Below are positions 10,440-21,566 of a DNA stretch of 64,000 nucleotides, piece by piece. The stretch spans positions 49,859,050 through 49,923,049 of the forward strand of contig OY292277.1 in assembly GCA_958496175.1 (NCBI GenBank), read 5' to 3'. This stretch comes from Sisyra terminalis. Its lineage: Eukaryota; Arthropoda; Insecta; Neuroptera; Sisyridae. The stretch's first letter is position 1; every line of letters starts with the position of its first letter. Position numbers and translations under genes: made by a program. Under the pieces are notes generated by a model. It made no database searches, was not told where the DNA came from, and was given only the letters and a program-made list of their open reading frames with translations.

Positions 10440-10975
10440 TTGAAATAACTTATAATCAGATCAATGGCAATTGGTTTAAAAACGACAATATTTTCCGGTA
10501 CACCTAATATATCTGACAATTATACAAACCGCTTTTCTAAAACTCAAATATTTCTCCTAGTTCAATGGAAGGTTGTGCAAATTGTACATATTCCAAAGCC
10601 AGGAAAACCCAAGAACGAGTAATGCTCAATAACATCGAGGCACCCCAAATGGTTCACGTTAAATATTTGGGATTGTACCTGGATCGATGATTAATTTGGG
10701 CAAAATATATAAAAGAAAAAAGGAAACAGCTTAACAAAAAATATGGTAACCTATTGGTAGCCAAGTGGTCTAGGTGACCACTCCAAAGCTAGTAGGTTTT
10801 GGGTTCGATCCTCGTATCGTGCAAATTTTCAATATTTCTCGATAACGGATTTAATTAACCCTAGAGTCGTTAAAGGACCTTAGTAGTTATAAGGCGACGG
10901 TAAATAACAATTATAAAGAAAAAGAAAAGAAATACGGAAAGCTGTATTGGCTCATTGACCACAGGTATGTTAAAA
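10440..10975 (+). pseudogene. Jockey-like LINE reverse transcriptase relic, split by a SINE
   Basis: The plus strand gives FSKTQIFLLVQWKVVQIVHI then PKPGKPKN, matching RT motif 'QWK.A.I..I.KPGK'. It continues NNIEAPQMVHVKYLGLYLDR, WAKYIKEKRKQLNKKYG, the typical 'VKYLG..LD..L.W..HI..KR..L' segment. The line breaks at 10747 and resumes at about 10931 as KYGKLYWLIDHR, the expected continuation. The same RT fragment occurs on the minus strand at 28019-28150 and 18370-18480, so one LINE family seeded several places in this gene. Confidence 0.85.
10747..10926 (+). mobile_element. tRNA-derived SINE inserted in LINE
   Basis: The 5' part has pol III promoter boxes: A-box-like TAGCCAAGTGG at 10758-10768 and B box GGTTCGATCCTC at 10802. 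The body contains AATTAACCCTAGAGTCG, and the 3' end is the A-rich AAAGAAAAAGAAAAG. It is flanked by near-identical AAAAATATGG and AAGAAATACGG, a probable target duplication with one substitution. It interrupts a LINE frame exactly, so the insertion boundaries are well defined. A second copy is at 43897-44062. Confidence 0.88.
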
Positions 10976-10997
10976 GTGGAACATAAAAAATAAATCA

Positions 10998-11302
10998 ATC
11001 CTTTACAAAGACTCTTTACTGACGTATGGACGAATTCTCAGGTTTTTCGGACATATTGCCCGCCACGAGATCATGGAAAAGCTAATGGTACAAGGACGAC
11101 CTGAAGGAAAAAGAAAACGAGGGCGATCACCAACTCGTTGGACCGAAGTTGTGAAAAAGCTCGTTGGTTCGAGTTTCGCGTCCTCAACGCGACAGGCAAA
11201 AGAGTGTAATCGCTGGAGAAGAACCATCCAGCAGGTTCTGAGAACCTGGAATTTCTCACGTGACAGCCATTTTTTAATCGCATTTTTTTTAATGTTGGAT
11301 TA
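10998..11302 (+). pseudogene. LINE ORF2 C-terminal tail with (AAG)n end
   Basis: An open plus-strand frame reads YKDSLLTYGRILRFFGHIAR, HEIMEKLMVQGRPEGKRKRG, RSPTRWTEVVKKLVG, RQAKECNRWRRT. The 'RFFGHIAR...G....RGRSPTRW' pattern is the extreme C-terminus of many insect non-LTR retrotransposons. The stop is followed by AAGAAGAAGAAG, a simple-repeat tail typical of such LINEs. The 5' remainder is missing, so this is a 5'-truncated insertion. It is from a different LINE than the jockey fragment beside it. Confidence 0.85.
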
Positions 11303-11429
11303 AGAAGAAGAAGAAATGATCATCAAAACCACCTTGCCTTGAATTTTTTGGATAATGGTGTGGAAGTTAAGTGTCCCAATTAAGTGTCATGTGGCTTAAA
11401 AGAAATGCCTTTTACGGGATATTGTTTTT

Positions 11430-12480
11430 TTTTCTCTTTGATCTGGGGGCCTCTCATGCGAGTTCCTCTGCGGTGCGTCCTAAAAGGACTATTGCGCCCC
11501 AGTTTAATTTCAGTTCCAGTTGGTCAGGTCTGCTTCTGATATGAATCTCAGCAGTAAATTGGATCTTATGTTTCCCAGTTTATGTCCGGGTGGACCAAGC
11601 GAGTTGAGACGACTTTAAGTCATGGCTGGGCAGTCAAATAGTACATGGGAGGCAGTTTCATCTTCCACGCCACATTTTCTGCAAGCTGCTGATTCTGTGT
11701 TCTTCCCTATAGTTTGGAGATGTTTCCTCAAATTGCAGTGTCCTGTTAATAGGCCTCCCAGTGTTTTGATGTCCTTCCTTCTTAGATTTAGAAGTCTTTT
11801 GTTATGTTCTTTTAAAAGTTTCTTTATCATGACCTTTGAGAACTTGCCTCCTGGATAGTTATTCCAGGATTTTATTGGTTTATTCTGCGTCCATTCGGTT
11901 ATTCTACTCAGTGTTATGCACTTTGGTAGGCCTATAGCCGGCTCTGGACCCATGAATGACATTCTGGAATCCACCTTTGCGAGTTCGTCTGCCTCTAAGT
12001 TGCCTTTGATACCAGAGTGCCCCGGCACCCAAGCAAGTGTAACCCTGTTGGATGCAAAGAGATTGTATGACTAGAGTGAACTTTGTCATAAATCTGTCAA
12101 AATTATAATCAAGGTCATCGAGCCCCTACATTTTTTTTCCTGTTGTTTAAACTCAACACTCTCTCGTGGTCGTCGTTTGAACTGTTACACTTTTTCCCAT
12201 TTCCCATTAAATAATAGAGAGGAGAGAATATAATATTTTGTAAAAATATGCTGTGGAAAGGGTTCGAGCACTCGACCAATTGAGGGGAAATGATAGTTCA
12301 AATTTAACATGGGCTTATGGAGAACATTCACTCTAGTTATACAATCTCTTTGGTTGGATGTCGCCAACTGGGTGAAAAGGGTTCTACATTTCCAGACCAG
12401 CTTAGAGCTAGTCTGGTAATTTTCGATCGCTTTAATTGCGGCACGAGATATTGTTAGTAGTGTTATTGGACTTAACTTTC
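11430..12480 (-). pseudogene. LINE RNase H domain and 3' UTR, split by a MITE
   Basis: The minus strand from about 12470 reads RAAIKAIENYQTSSKLVW, KCRTLFTQLATSN. After the 298-bp insertion it continues RVTLAWVPGHSGIKGNLEAD, ELAKV, then LKTLGGLLTGHCNLRKHL-like sequence, CRKCGVEDETASHVLFDCP and a stop near 11615. This is the RNase H domain found at the end of I/jockey/R1-type LINEs ('WVPGHSGI.GNE.AD.LA'), followed by the Cys-x2-Cys...His...Cys knuckle. The 3' UTR down to 11430 contains a stretch repeated in tandem at 42800-43800. The upstream RNase H portion (first catalytic Asp) is lost. Confidence 0.9.
12055..12352. mobile_element. 298-bp MITE with 26-bp TIRs and 8-bp TSD
   Basis: Both ends begin CAAAGAGATTGTAT and continue to a 26-bp inverted repeat with one mismatch (12055-12080 against 12327-12352). 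The flanks are exact 8-bp duplications GTTGGATG at 12047-12054 and 12353-12360. There is no coding capacity. The TSD length fits hAT or P-type transposition, and the CAAAG end does not settle which. Removing the element and one TSD copy restores the RNase H reading frame. Confidence 0.95.
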
Positions 12481-14058
12481 CTACGAGTGTGGAATCTATG
12501 GTACCTTAAAACTATTGCCAAGAGACAAATGGTTCAAAATTTTGTATGAAAAAAATATAATTTTCAGTAATTTAATTTTCTGGAGTTGGAGTCTGATTCA
12601 ATACTATTACTTAATTCTTTACACAAAACTATGAGACAGTTAGCTACGCCATTACCAAGGTTCTTAGTTTGTAAATTTTATTCTACGTTTTTAAACATCC
12701 TGTATTTAAACCTCCCTACATTGCCATTGTTGTTACGAGGGAGATAATACCCACGGAGGGTTAGTCTAGTTTCGGCTTTTATATTTTTTATACGTAAATT
12801 ATAGACCTCTCTGAGTGCATCAGAAACATCGATCACACGGAAAAAAGACAAACTTGTCAGCTCCGAAATGAAGACATGCGTCAGTATCAAATCGAGAAAA
12901 GGAAGGCATCTATATTTAATGTATTTTCACCGGCAACTTTTCACTGTTGATTTATTGAAAATGAAATATAATCTCAAGATTTGTACCAAATGAAAAAGGA
13001 TAACGAGTCGGCATCTTCTTTTCGTAAACGAATGAAAATCAAGCAGGGGATTGGAGCACGGGGTGGTGGTTTTAGCGAGGAGGGAAATATATATATTTTG
13101 TATCGTTTTATCTTGGCTCCATTGAATTTTTTGCCTCTGACACTTGGAGCTTAAAGCGATTTCCTCATGCATTTTATGTTTTTGCTTTGTATGAAAAGAC
13201 GACGCTTTGTACGGCCGTAATTGGTAAGTGTTAGATTTCAATACGAATTTTTCGTTAAAATCCTCCCCCTTTTCTTCGACAAGTTCATACTGTCAAGTTT
13301 GTATTGAACAACACAATCGTAAACGTTTTACATCAAAATAAAATTTCAGACGAGGGTGCTTTCCATCGTGTCTGTGCCGATAATTGAATTGTACTCGTTT
13401 TTGCAAACATCTATTCGGATTAAGCGACGGTGGAGAAAAATCCCAAAGGAAAATTATCGCTAATTCAATAACTCATTGTATTATTATTATTCAAATAATA
13501 TTAAATTTAATAAGCCCAAACTGTTGGACTCATACAAGGAAAAAAGAAGCAATCTATAAAATATTACGAAGCGACTTATGAATGGACTTGTAAATGTACT
13601 TTTTTATCGAATATAAACTCGGATAGAGTGGTACATATAAGGGATCTAGAGGATATAATAGAGAATGACATGAATGGACTTTACACGCACTTAAGAACGT
13701 GGAACGACGTGGAAAGCTCTTGACGTATCCGGACCTACATGCACAAAAATATAAATGTCTATCACCCTTCACATTCGGTTCAAGATATCTATGGCAAATC
13801 AAGTTAAATCGAGTGAACAGAAAATATGGGAATCTCGGGAAAAATAAGAAAAAAAGTCAAGGTAATATTTCAACAGCAATTTAGCAAAAGTAAATGAGGA
13901 TTTTTATTAATTCTGTTGGATAAATAAAGCATGTGAAACCATCATAATTGATCATGGTTTTCACTAATTAATATAGAAAACTAAATTAACGTTTTTTTTT
14001 GTCTTTAAATTTCAGAAATTTAATGAAAATGAATATCAAATTGAATTTAAAATCAACA
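12481..14058. other. Intron, no gene; minor hAT-end relic
   Basis: TTAGCTACGCCATTACC at about 12640 resembles the CAGTGGCGTAGCTA hAT end. The rest looks single-copy. A 104-codon minus-strand frame at 12927-13241 matches nothing I know. GGGATTGGAGCACGGGGTGG near 13045 is a small GC-rich island. Confidence 0.4.
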
Positions 14059-14066
14059 TTAGTTAT

Positions 14067-16424
14067 TAGAGGGTCAGTCCAAAAATAAATGAAATGGTTG
14101 CTCGACCATTTTAAAAAAAAATAATTTTGTGTGCTATCACCCCAACATGTTGGTAGTTCAATTTCATCTTTATTTTAATTTTATTGTTTTTAGTTTTCCG
14201 GTGGTGGCCATATTAGTTTTACTAGGCGCAGACATTTGCGGAAACTTGATTATCTCAGGCCCTATTTGTCCTATCAAAATGAAACTAAAAGCAGTGTATT
14301 CATGAAAATATAAACTATAAGAATGTAATAAGACGTTTTCACCTAAATGTAATTCTAAGGGGTGAAATTTCAGCCTAAATTTTTAGCTCTCATTTGTAAA
14401 AACTTTAATTTTTACGGAAAGATTGTGAAAGAAGGGAAAGAGTCTACATGTTAAAACTTTTTTTACAAACAAATAGGTACTAGTTGTATTCAAAAACAAA
14501 ATTTGAAGTCTGAGACTTTAAGCCTTTTTAAAATAAAAAATAACAAAATTTGGAAATTTTCAAAATTTGTAATTTTCTGAGCTCAATATCTCTGGTGGAG
14601 GACCAGATAAAATCTGAAATATCTCCTCATTATAGTACTGTATGATAGTATTATGCACCTAAAATTTGGAGTTTGAAATTTGACTAGGAGCAGAGGTATT
14701 GCAAGCACAAAATGTCAAAATAATGCATACTTCAGTAGGTGACTATAATGTATTTAACCATTTAATATGTGACATATATTTGGTAAAAAGGGCATTTTAC
14801 ACAAAACAACATATACTCTGGGCTAACTGTTATTCATATCTCAAATTTAAAACATATACTTCTTTCTGAAAGCTAATAATATATGTACGTACCCATTAAG
14901 GCAAAATTTCATGAAACACAAAAACCATACGTATATTAGGGCTTAGAATTTAAAGCTTTGTATATTTGAGATTAGAAAAATTTAGGACGAATTGAAAATT
15001 GAGTTGAAGAGATAAATATTGATGAAAGTTGAATCAAATATAAAAGTTATTTTTAAATTTAGCTTAATAATTTATTGAAAATAATATTCTTTTTGCGCTT
15101 AAATTTTTTAATGAAATGAATGGAATACATGTATGTCTTATTAGATTTTTTTTTCCAAGTGCTATTGTGTCAAAAGCTTCTCTTAGGTATAAAAAAAATT
15201 CCGTCTAAAACACAGCTTGATATCTCAATTCTTCATAAAGCTTAATAACTTTCTATCTTCCCATTTAAATAACATGTAAGAAATATTTTTTTACGTATTT
15301 ATCCGGTAAAACTAAGAAAAACTTTTTTTTTGATTTAGATCAAATTCTCTTGTAGGAAATTGAATTCTCTTCAAAAAAGTACTCAAGTAATTTTTTCGTA
15401 TTTCTAATGGGGAAAAAGTTATTGAGCTTCAAATACTCTCAATAAAAGAAAATTTAATCAGATGATTTCAGAATTTATAAATTATATTATAAATAGTCTA
15501 GAGTTTGATAAATTTTGAAATAAATACATGCAATCACCAAAAAAGTTTTCAAAAAGTTAAAAATTATTTCAAATCCATGAAAATTTATTAAATTATCTTG
15601 TAATATTGTCCATTTCTTCAAAAAATTACTTTGAAACTATTTTCTTTCAAATATGCTCAGTAGCGAGTTTTAAAGCTTAATAACTTTTTACCCGTTAGAA
15701 TAACGAAAAAACTACCTCAGTACTTTTTTGTAGAGAATTAAATTTCCTACAAGAACAGTTGATGAAAAATTCAATAAAAAATTTTTTTTTGTAGTTTTAC
15801 CAAATAAAAACGGATTTTTTTTTTTTTGCATGTTATTTAAATGGGAAAATAGACATTCATTGAGCTTCGTGGAGAATCAAGATATCAACCTGCGCTTTGG
15901 AGGGAATTATTTTGAAGCCTTAGAAAAGCGTTTCAGATGATAGGCAAAAACCATTTTTTTTTGGACCACTCTAATCTATAATCATCTATAAAATTTAACA
16001 ATATCTTTCCATTTTTTGATCGACTTATTAAGGTTGTTTAGAAGTGCGATGGGGAAAATGAAAAAGTTGGGGGGGTTCCCTATGCTTTCCTTATCTTCTT
16101 TCAAATCTGCTCAGTAGCTAGTTTTAAAGCTTAATAACTTTTTACCCGTTAGAATAACGAAAAAACTACCTCAATACTTTTTTGTAGAGTATTAATTTTC
16201 CTACAGGAACAGTCGATGAAAAATTTAAAGAAATTTTTTTTTGTAGTTTAACCAAATAAAAACGTAAAATATTTTTTTTACGTGTTATTTAAATGGGAAA
16301 ATAGACATTCATTGAGATTCGTGGAGAATCAAGATATCAACCTGCACTTTGGAGGGATTTTTTTTTATGCCTTAGAAAAGCGTTTCAGATGATAGGCAAA
16401 AAACTTTTTTTTTGGACCACTCTA
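14067..16424. mobile_element. 2.36-kb TAGAG-ended non-coding element with 8-bp TSD
   Basis: Begins TAGAGGGTCAGTCCAAAAA and ends TTTTTGGACCACTCTA (inverse TAGAGTGGTCCAAAAA), flanked by exact 8-bp duplications TTAGTTAT at 14059-14066 and 16425-16432. It has no transposase. The inner part holds a long inverted repeat (about 15180-15430 against 15655-15930). The right arm is present twice, each with its own terminus, ending at 15973 and 16424. The shared blocks TTTAAATAACATG and TTTTTGTAGAG are present. A truncated sister copy lies at 21567-23426. Confidence 0.92.
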
Positions 16425-17385
16425 TTAGTTATAGATGTTAGTATATAAAAATTAGTTAAAACAAATTTACTAACAGAAAAACCAATCTCTAGGGAGAAAA
16501 TTATTAAAGAAAGATGGTCAAACATGTGGACGAGAAAATGAGAAAATCCTTTTGAAAGAAGTAGAACTTAAAACCTTAACAAAATTCATCAACGAAATTT
16601 ACTTCACCATGAAAAAGGTGAGAATTTGATCAAAATACTAAACAGACTATTGATGAAAAAAAATCAAATAATACAAATAGTTTAACTAATTTGGTTTCAG
16701 AACAAGAACGGGAACAATAGATGCTAAAGAAGTAATAACAAGCATCTTAGAAAAAATGCTAGAAAGGTCAAGATAAATGTACGTGTTTCATCGACGAAAA
16801 GATGGGCCACTGATGGGAAGAATTAAAAGATACTTATTGGCATTCCTTGAAGAACTAAAGTCGATTGAATTGGCGATTAATCTCTTATTTGAACACGGAC
16901 CAGTAGTTGCAGATCCATACAAATGGACAAGACACCAAGAATACGAAAAAATCCGGTCAAGGGTGATGTCTATCTCATTTTTTGTGCAACATTTTTGTGA
17001 AATGGTTCATAAATTTAAGTTTTAGAAGTATACGGACAGTTTATGATGAGTGGATAAATCATTGAAGCTATTAAATAAGCTGGGAACATGGTTTTGTTAC
17101 CCAAAACAAAGAAGGGGACCCGTTAAGTTGTACTTTCGTAAGGGATATAAATTAAGAAGAATCGAAAGATATCAATAATATAAAACCATGAAGATATAAA
17201 TAATAAACCAGGAGAAGAAATAAATCCTGATATTGTTAGCTTGCTAACAGGACATTGCAGTCTAAGGTAAAAAAGTTACAACATTGGGACAATTATTGTC
17301 ATAAGTAAATGTAGAAAATGTAAGGCAAAATAAATTGTCTTTGATATTCTATTTACTTGTTTCAGATTCAAAATTGTTTAAAATT
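16425..17385 (+). other. Relic region: unknown ORF and LINE RNase H tail
   Basis: A frame at 16777-17025 (82 codons) reads GRIKRYLLAFLEELKSIELA, then HGPVVADPYKWTRHQEYEK. It is preceded in another frame by RTGTIDAKEVITSILEKMLE. It looks protein-like (charged, helical) but I do not recognise it; a decayed transposon ORF is likely. At 17225-17350 the plus strand reads DIVSLLTGHCSLR then CRKCKAK, matching the C-terminal RNase H knuckle region of the LINE at 11430-12480. Confidence 0.45.
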
Positions 17386-18945
17386 TAATTCATTTTTTGA
17401 CTGCTTAGTGCCAAAGTAATTAGATTTTATTAATAAAATGTATAACAATGATTATAAAATTGGGGAAGTGTTTATTGTGCAATTATGTGGAAACGGTTGA
17501 GTGGATTTTATGGTCCACTTGAATGAACTTTAATTCAAATAATATATTTCATCATTTTTAGGATTAACTGAGAATCAGTGGATGGAGTAGCCGGAATATG
17601 GACGTAAAATAACTAAGTTATAACTGGTGCAAAGCAATTCTGCCAAGGAAAATTGAATTGAAAACTATTCAACCCATACAAGAGAAGATGGTGCGATATG
17701 ATTAGGTGTTTGGAGCCAAAGTTTACACTAATTTAGTCCTCCAATTTCTCCAGCCAAAAGAAATTGTCTTTAATATTCTATTTACTTGTTTCAGATTCAA
17801 AATTTTTTCAATTTTTTAGGACCATTAGGACTAAAACTGGAAATATTCATAATTTGTGTACTTAAATTAATTTCTAGAAATTCATTAGAAATAGAAATGA
17901 TTTAACGCCTTGATCATCTTTGAAGGATACAGCCTATAAGAATTCAAAAGAAGAGTGTAATATAAAGATGGACAATCCAGTAGTGGGAATTTTGTTTAAC
18001 CAATAACAAAAGTAATGTATGGATTGAAAAATGAGAGTTGAAACTTCAAAATCCGATTTTGAAGTGCTATATGGGCATAAATCGCATTGTGTATGATATA
18101 TTGTTAACATAAATTCCCAGACCGATATTTGCGGAAGAAGATTATAGAAAATTAAAAACAAGTGGAACCACTAATTTAGAATTACTGAAAAGAAGGTATG
18201 AAAAACTTTATTGCAATAGTGATGCCAATAACTGAATTCCATAGAAAGTACAAAGAAATATTATTTGTGCATTGTAGCACTGTTTTGGCAAGGATCTTTG
18301 CTTTTTATCGAAATTATTAAATTATTTGAGGTATTTCGTTATTATTGAGTATTACTAGTCCCTGGGTTTACCTGGCCTTAGAATAAGTACAATTTGTGCA
18401 ACCTTCCATTGAGCTAGAAAAATTATTTGAGTTTTAGAAAAGCGTTTTATATAATTGTCAGATATATTAGGTATACCGAAAAATAATGTCATTTTAAAAC
18501 CATCTCATATATTCAAAATAAGTTTTTTTCGCTGACTTTGAACAGTTATACTGTGTATACAATATATAGAATATATTGCGGTTCAATTTATGAAGTATAA
18601 TTTAAAATAATAATATATGAAAATTATAACATAAACATAAATTTGAGCAGAGGTTCAAACAAAAATATTCGTGACGTATTGCCCAGATACGTATTTCGAT
18701 TGCCAAGTAACTTTTCTCAGTGGTCATCAAGTTGTTTGGATTACTACGTAACTGCTTTGTAATGATTCGCAATTGTGAATCACAATGGTGAATTATCACA
18801 AAGCAGTTACGGAGTGATCCCAAACTACTTGATGACCACTGAAGAAGATTGCTTGGCAATCGAAATACGTATCTGGGCAATACGTCACGAATATTTTTGT
18901 TTGAACTTCTGTTCAAATTTATGTTTATGGTATGAGTTTTATATA
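17386..18945. repeat. Dispersed 1.6-kb block, copy 1 (with fold-back)
   Basis: Matches 27057-28640 in the same orientation with only scattered differences: TTTTTTGACTGCTTA near 17395, GTGGAAACGGTTGAGTGG near 17486, GGACCATTAGG near 17820 and CTGACTTTGAACAG near 18530. A minus-strand LINE RT fragment (QWKVAQIVLI then PGKP) sits at 18370-18480. The 3' part is the fold-back at 18612-18945. Confidence 0.85.
18612..18945. repeat. Fold-back with hammerhead-like core
   Basis: Inverted repeat with its centre near 18778. The left arm is AAACATAAATTTGAGCAGA, TTCGTGACGTATTGCCCAG, ATACGTATTTCGATTGCC. The right arm is its reverse complement, at about 18830-18930. The right arm contains CTGAAGA at 18839-18845, a perfect 6-bp stem GATTGC/GCAATC, and GAAA at 18862-18865; the left arm has mutated copies. 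Related fold-backs are at 28300-28640 and 29130-29480. Confidence 0.8.
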
Positions 18946-19188
18946 TATTTCAGTATATTTCATATTTTTATTTGATAAAACCTAATCAATTTACAAAGCA
19001 GTGGGGCTCCATTTTTTAATTTATACAAGGGCTCTTGGTTACCTAGCCACGCCACTGGGTCCTTAGTTGATATCGTATCTTCATCAATGTCAAAAGTGAC
19101 AAATAACAAATCATATTTAAAATTACCTGAATATATATTCAAAAATCTAGAATTTCGGAAAAGGTAGTATAAGTTAGCTACGCCACTG
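18946..19188. mobile_element. Two hAT 3'-end relics
   Basis: 18946-19057 matches the last 100 bp of the hAT element at 6718-7427, including GATAAAACCTAATCA, CCATTTTTTAATTT and the end CTAGCCACGCCACTG. A second terminus, TTAGCTACGCCACTG, ends at 19188. No matching 5' termini or TSDs were found. Confidence 0.75.
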
Positions 19189-19985
19189 CTTATGGTTCGT
19201 ATATTTCTATTCATTAACGAGCTTTAGACCATAGAAGAGAGCTTTGACTCATAGAACTAGCTTTTTGATTTAATTTTCCACTTTCTATGGGCATAACTTT
19301 GTACACTTTTACGATATTAATTTTTTCTTATAAATGACTATAAAAGCTCCAGATTTATTTAAAATAAAAGAATTTAACTTTCTTTGCTTCATTTAAAATT
19401 GATATTTTTTGAACTTTATAAAAATATTTGTATTGAAAATAAGGTAAGCTCGTTTTCTGTCTAATGACAGAAACAATTTTTTGATGGTAGATCTTTTTAT
19501 CATACAATTCCTTCAAGGAGTTAAAACTTAAACTATTGATTACTTGTTCCGATTGATCGACCAAAAGCCAAGGGTTACTGTGTCAATGAAAAGCAAAAAA
19601 AGTTATAAATTTATTTTCGGTGATTAGATCTTAGTTCATATCAAATCAATTGGATGAACTTTTTTTTGGAAACCTGTCATATTTTTAAAAAAAAATCACA
19701 ATTTTCCATCATTTTTTGTAACAAAAGTCAATAAAATTTCATGCCTGACAAAACGTTATGTGGATAGGGAATATATATGAAATATAAATTCGAAAAAGCA
19801 ATAAGAAAAGAGCACTGCAATAAAACATTGTATTTTAATTTTTAATGGCAAAGTATGTGTTACAATTCTTTTTCATTTATGTCATTGCATTTCTCTTTCC
19901 ACCAAACAGAGAATTGCTTTTCTATTGGCATTCCACCATCTTCCCACATCCAATATCAATAGATTGAGAGGTAATTTGTACTTAC
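19189..19985. other. Intron, no gene seen
   Basis: AT-rich sequence up to the donor of exon 19986-20048. No repeat family was recognised. Confidence 0.4.
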
Positions 19986-20048
19986 TTCGGACTTGCCTCT
20001 TGACACGCAATTGGCCACATTGCTGGGCTCTAGGCTCATTGAATCCCT
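19986..20048 (-). CDS. Sema2a: Semaphorin-2A internal exon (63 nt)
   Basis: On the minus strand, acceptor TTGTTTCAG and donor GTAAGTACAA bound 21 codons: RDSMSLEPSNVANCVSRGKS then E. Class-2 semaphorins have the same stretch (Asp-x-x-x-Leu-Glu-Pro ... Cys-Val-Ser-x-Gly-Lys-Ser) between the first blade and FDC-x-NHIRV, and the cysteine is the conserved partner there. Phase 0 at both ends; it joins CysGlu of exon 36072-36021 to TyrPheAspCys of exon 8243-8136. It sits alone between introns of 15,972 and 11,742 bp. Confidence 0.95.
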
Positions 20049-20484
20049 CTGAAACAAACAATTCACATGTATACTATGTAAGTATATATATATATATATA
20101 GACACCATACACATTGCATATTAACGATCTGTGAGTAATTTGTATGCAATTGCATTTTATGTTCGCATAATGATAAAATAATTGGACTTTATACGCTACG
20201 TTTCCTCGAACGACAAGCTATCTTTTTCGTATTATTTTCAGTTTTAACGTATTTATGAATCATAACATTAATAGCAATTGAATCGATCGATATTGTGTCC
20301 TTTTTTTCCATATTTTTGTTGGACTATGTTGCATGCATGTGAAACTATTGGCTGGCTCAATTATGTTATGAAATCAAAGAAAAATGATCAATTTGAACAA
20401 TTGTCTTTTTGTAGATTGTTACAGGAATATAATGCACCCGTTTAAATGTAAACGATTTCAGATGAGCTTTCATTAGATTTGATA
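20049..20484. other. Intron with TA microsatellite
   Basis: Contains GTATATATATATATATA near 20085. No gene or repeat copy was recognised otherwise. Confidence 0.4.
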
Positions 20485-21415
20485 AAAGGACATAGGACGA
20501 TAAGTATAGTGAATCGGCCCCAGAAGGGTATATGGTTCATAATTTCAGGGTATGTTGGTACTATTAAGATACATTGATTCGGGAAGTTTCAGATCCCTAT
20601 GTATTACCGTTTATTCAAAAATCGAAAAAAACTGGAAATCAGAAAAAAAGTTTTCTTATAAACTTGGGAATCGATTTATTTGAATTTTGAATATGTTATA
20701 GGCGCTGATGGTAGCTTTTAGAAAAAAAATTAAGAGCTTTATCGATTTATAAGATCCTTGAAAAAGAGAGCTTTTTATTTTGCTTTTATTTTTTTTCCAT
20801 GATACAATTTTGGTACAATCACGAAACTATTTTTTTCGAATTCCCCATCCAATTTCCTTTACAGATATGTGTTTTTTAAATTTATGTGAAAAATCGGTTT
20901 TTATTTTTTTTTCAATATGGCGTACCGTTTTTCAAAATTTAAAAAACACATAACTGTAAAGAAAATTGGATGGAGAATTCGAAAAAAATAGTTTCGTGAT
21001 TGTACCAAAATTGTATCATGGAAAAAAAATAAAATTAAAAGGAAAAGCTCTCTTTTAACAAGGATATTATAAACCGATCAAGCTCTTAATTTTTTTTATA
21101 GAAGCTACTATTAACCCCCATAACATATCCAAAATTCACATAAATCCATTCACAAGTTTCTGAGATTTTTTTTCCTGATTTCCAGTTTTTTTCGATTTTT
21201 TATGAAACGGTAATACATAGGGATCTGAAATTTGCCGAATCAATGTATCTTTTTTTTTTTATTATTTTATTTGGCCTTGTCTTTCCAACTTTTGGCCACT
21301 TTTAAACATTATATTTTACAAATCAATGTATCTTAATAGTACCAACATACCCTGAAATTATGAACCAAATACCCTTCTGGGGCCGATTAACAATACTTTT
21401 CGTCCTATGTCCTTT
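20485..21415. mobile_element. 931-bp fold-back element
   Basis: Starts AAAGGACATAGGACGA and ends TCGTCCTATGTCCTTT. The arms pair over about 440 bp each: GGCCCCAGAAGGGTAT, TTCAGGGTATGTTGGTACTA and TATGTATTACCGTTT recur reverse-complemented on the right, with the centre near 20930. There is no coding capacity. I found no clear target duplication: the flanks TTTGATAA and GTGGTTTT differ. The right arm is interrupted at 21252-21320. Confidence 0.9.
21252..21320 (-). mobile_element. Short polyA retro-insert with 14-bp TSD
   Basis: A 69-bp insertion in the right arm of the fold-back. It is flanked by AATCAATGTATCTT at 21238-21251 and 21321-21334; the uninterrupted left arm has a single copy. On the minus strand it reads GTGGCCAAAAGTTGGAAAGA, CAAGGCCAAATAAAATAATA and then an A tract, that is, a polyadenylation-like signal and polyA tail. 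It fits a severely 5'-truncated LINE 3' end placed by target-primed reverse transcription. Confidence 0.85.
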
Positions 21416-21566
21416 GTGGTTTTTGCAGAGATCATAGATCTCTTATTTTACAGGGTAATCAAACTTATAGAAACCAAATCAGAGAATGCATATAAATTCA
21501 ATGAATTAAACAAAGATATTCTTGAACTCTAATGCCAAAACCATAAAAATTTTCACTAGTTATTAC

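Noticed and set aside
18839..18900. Complete hammerhead ribozyme including stem III (ACGTA/TACGT) and cleavage triplet
   Set aside because: ACGTA and TACGT pair and are followed by C, but two extra bases separate GAAA from that stem, and no stem I could be paired. Only the core is therefore reported, as hammerhead-like.
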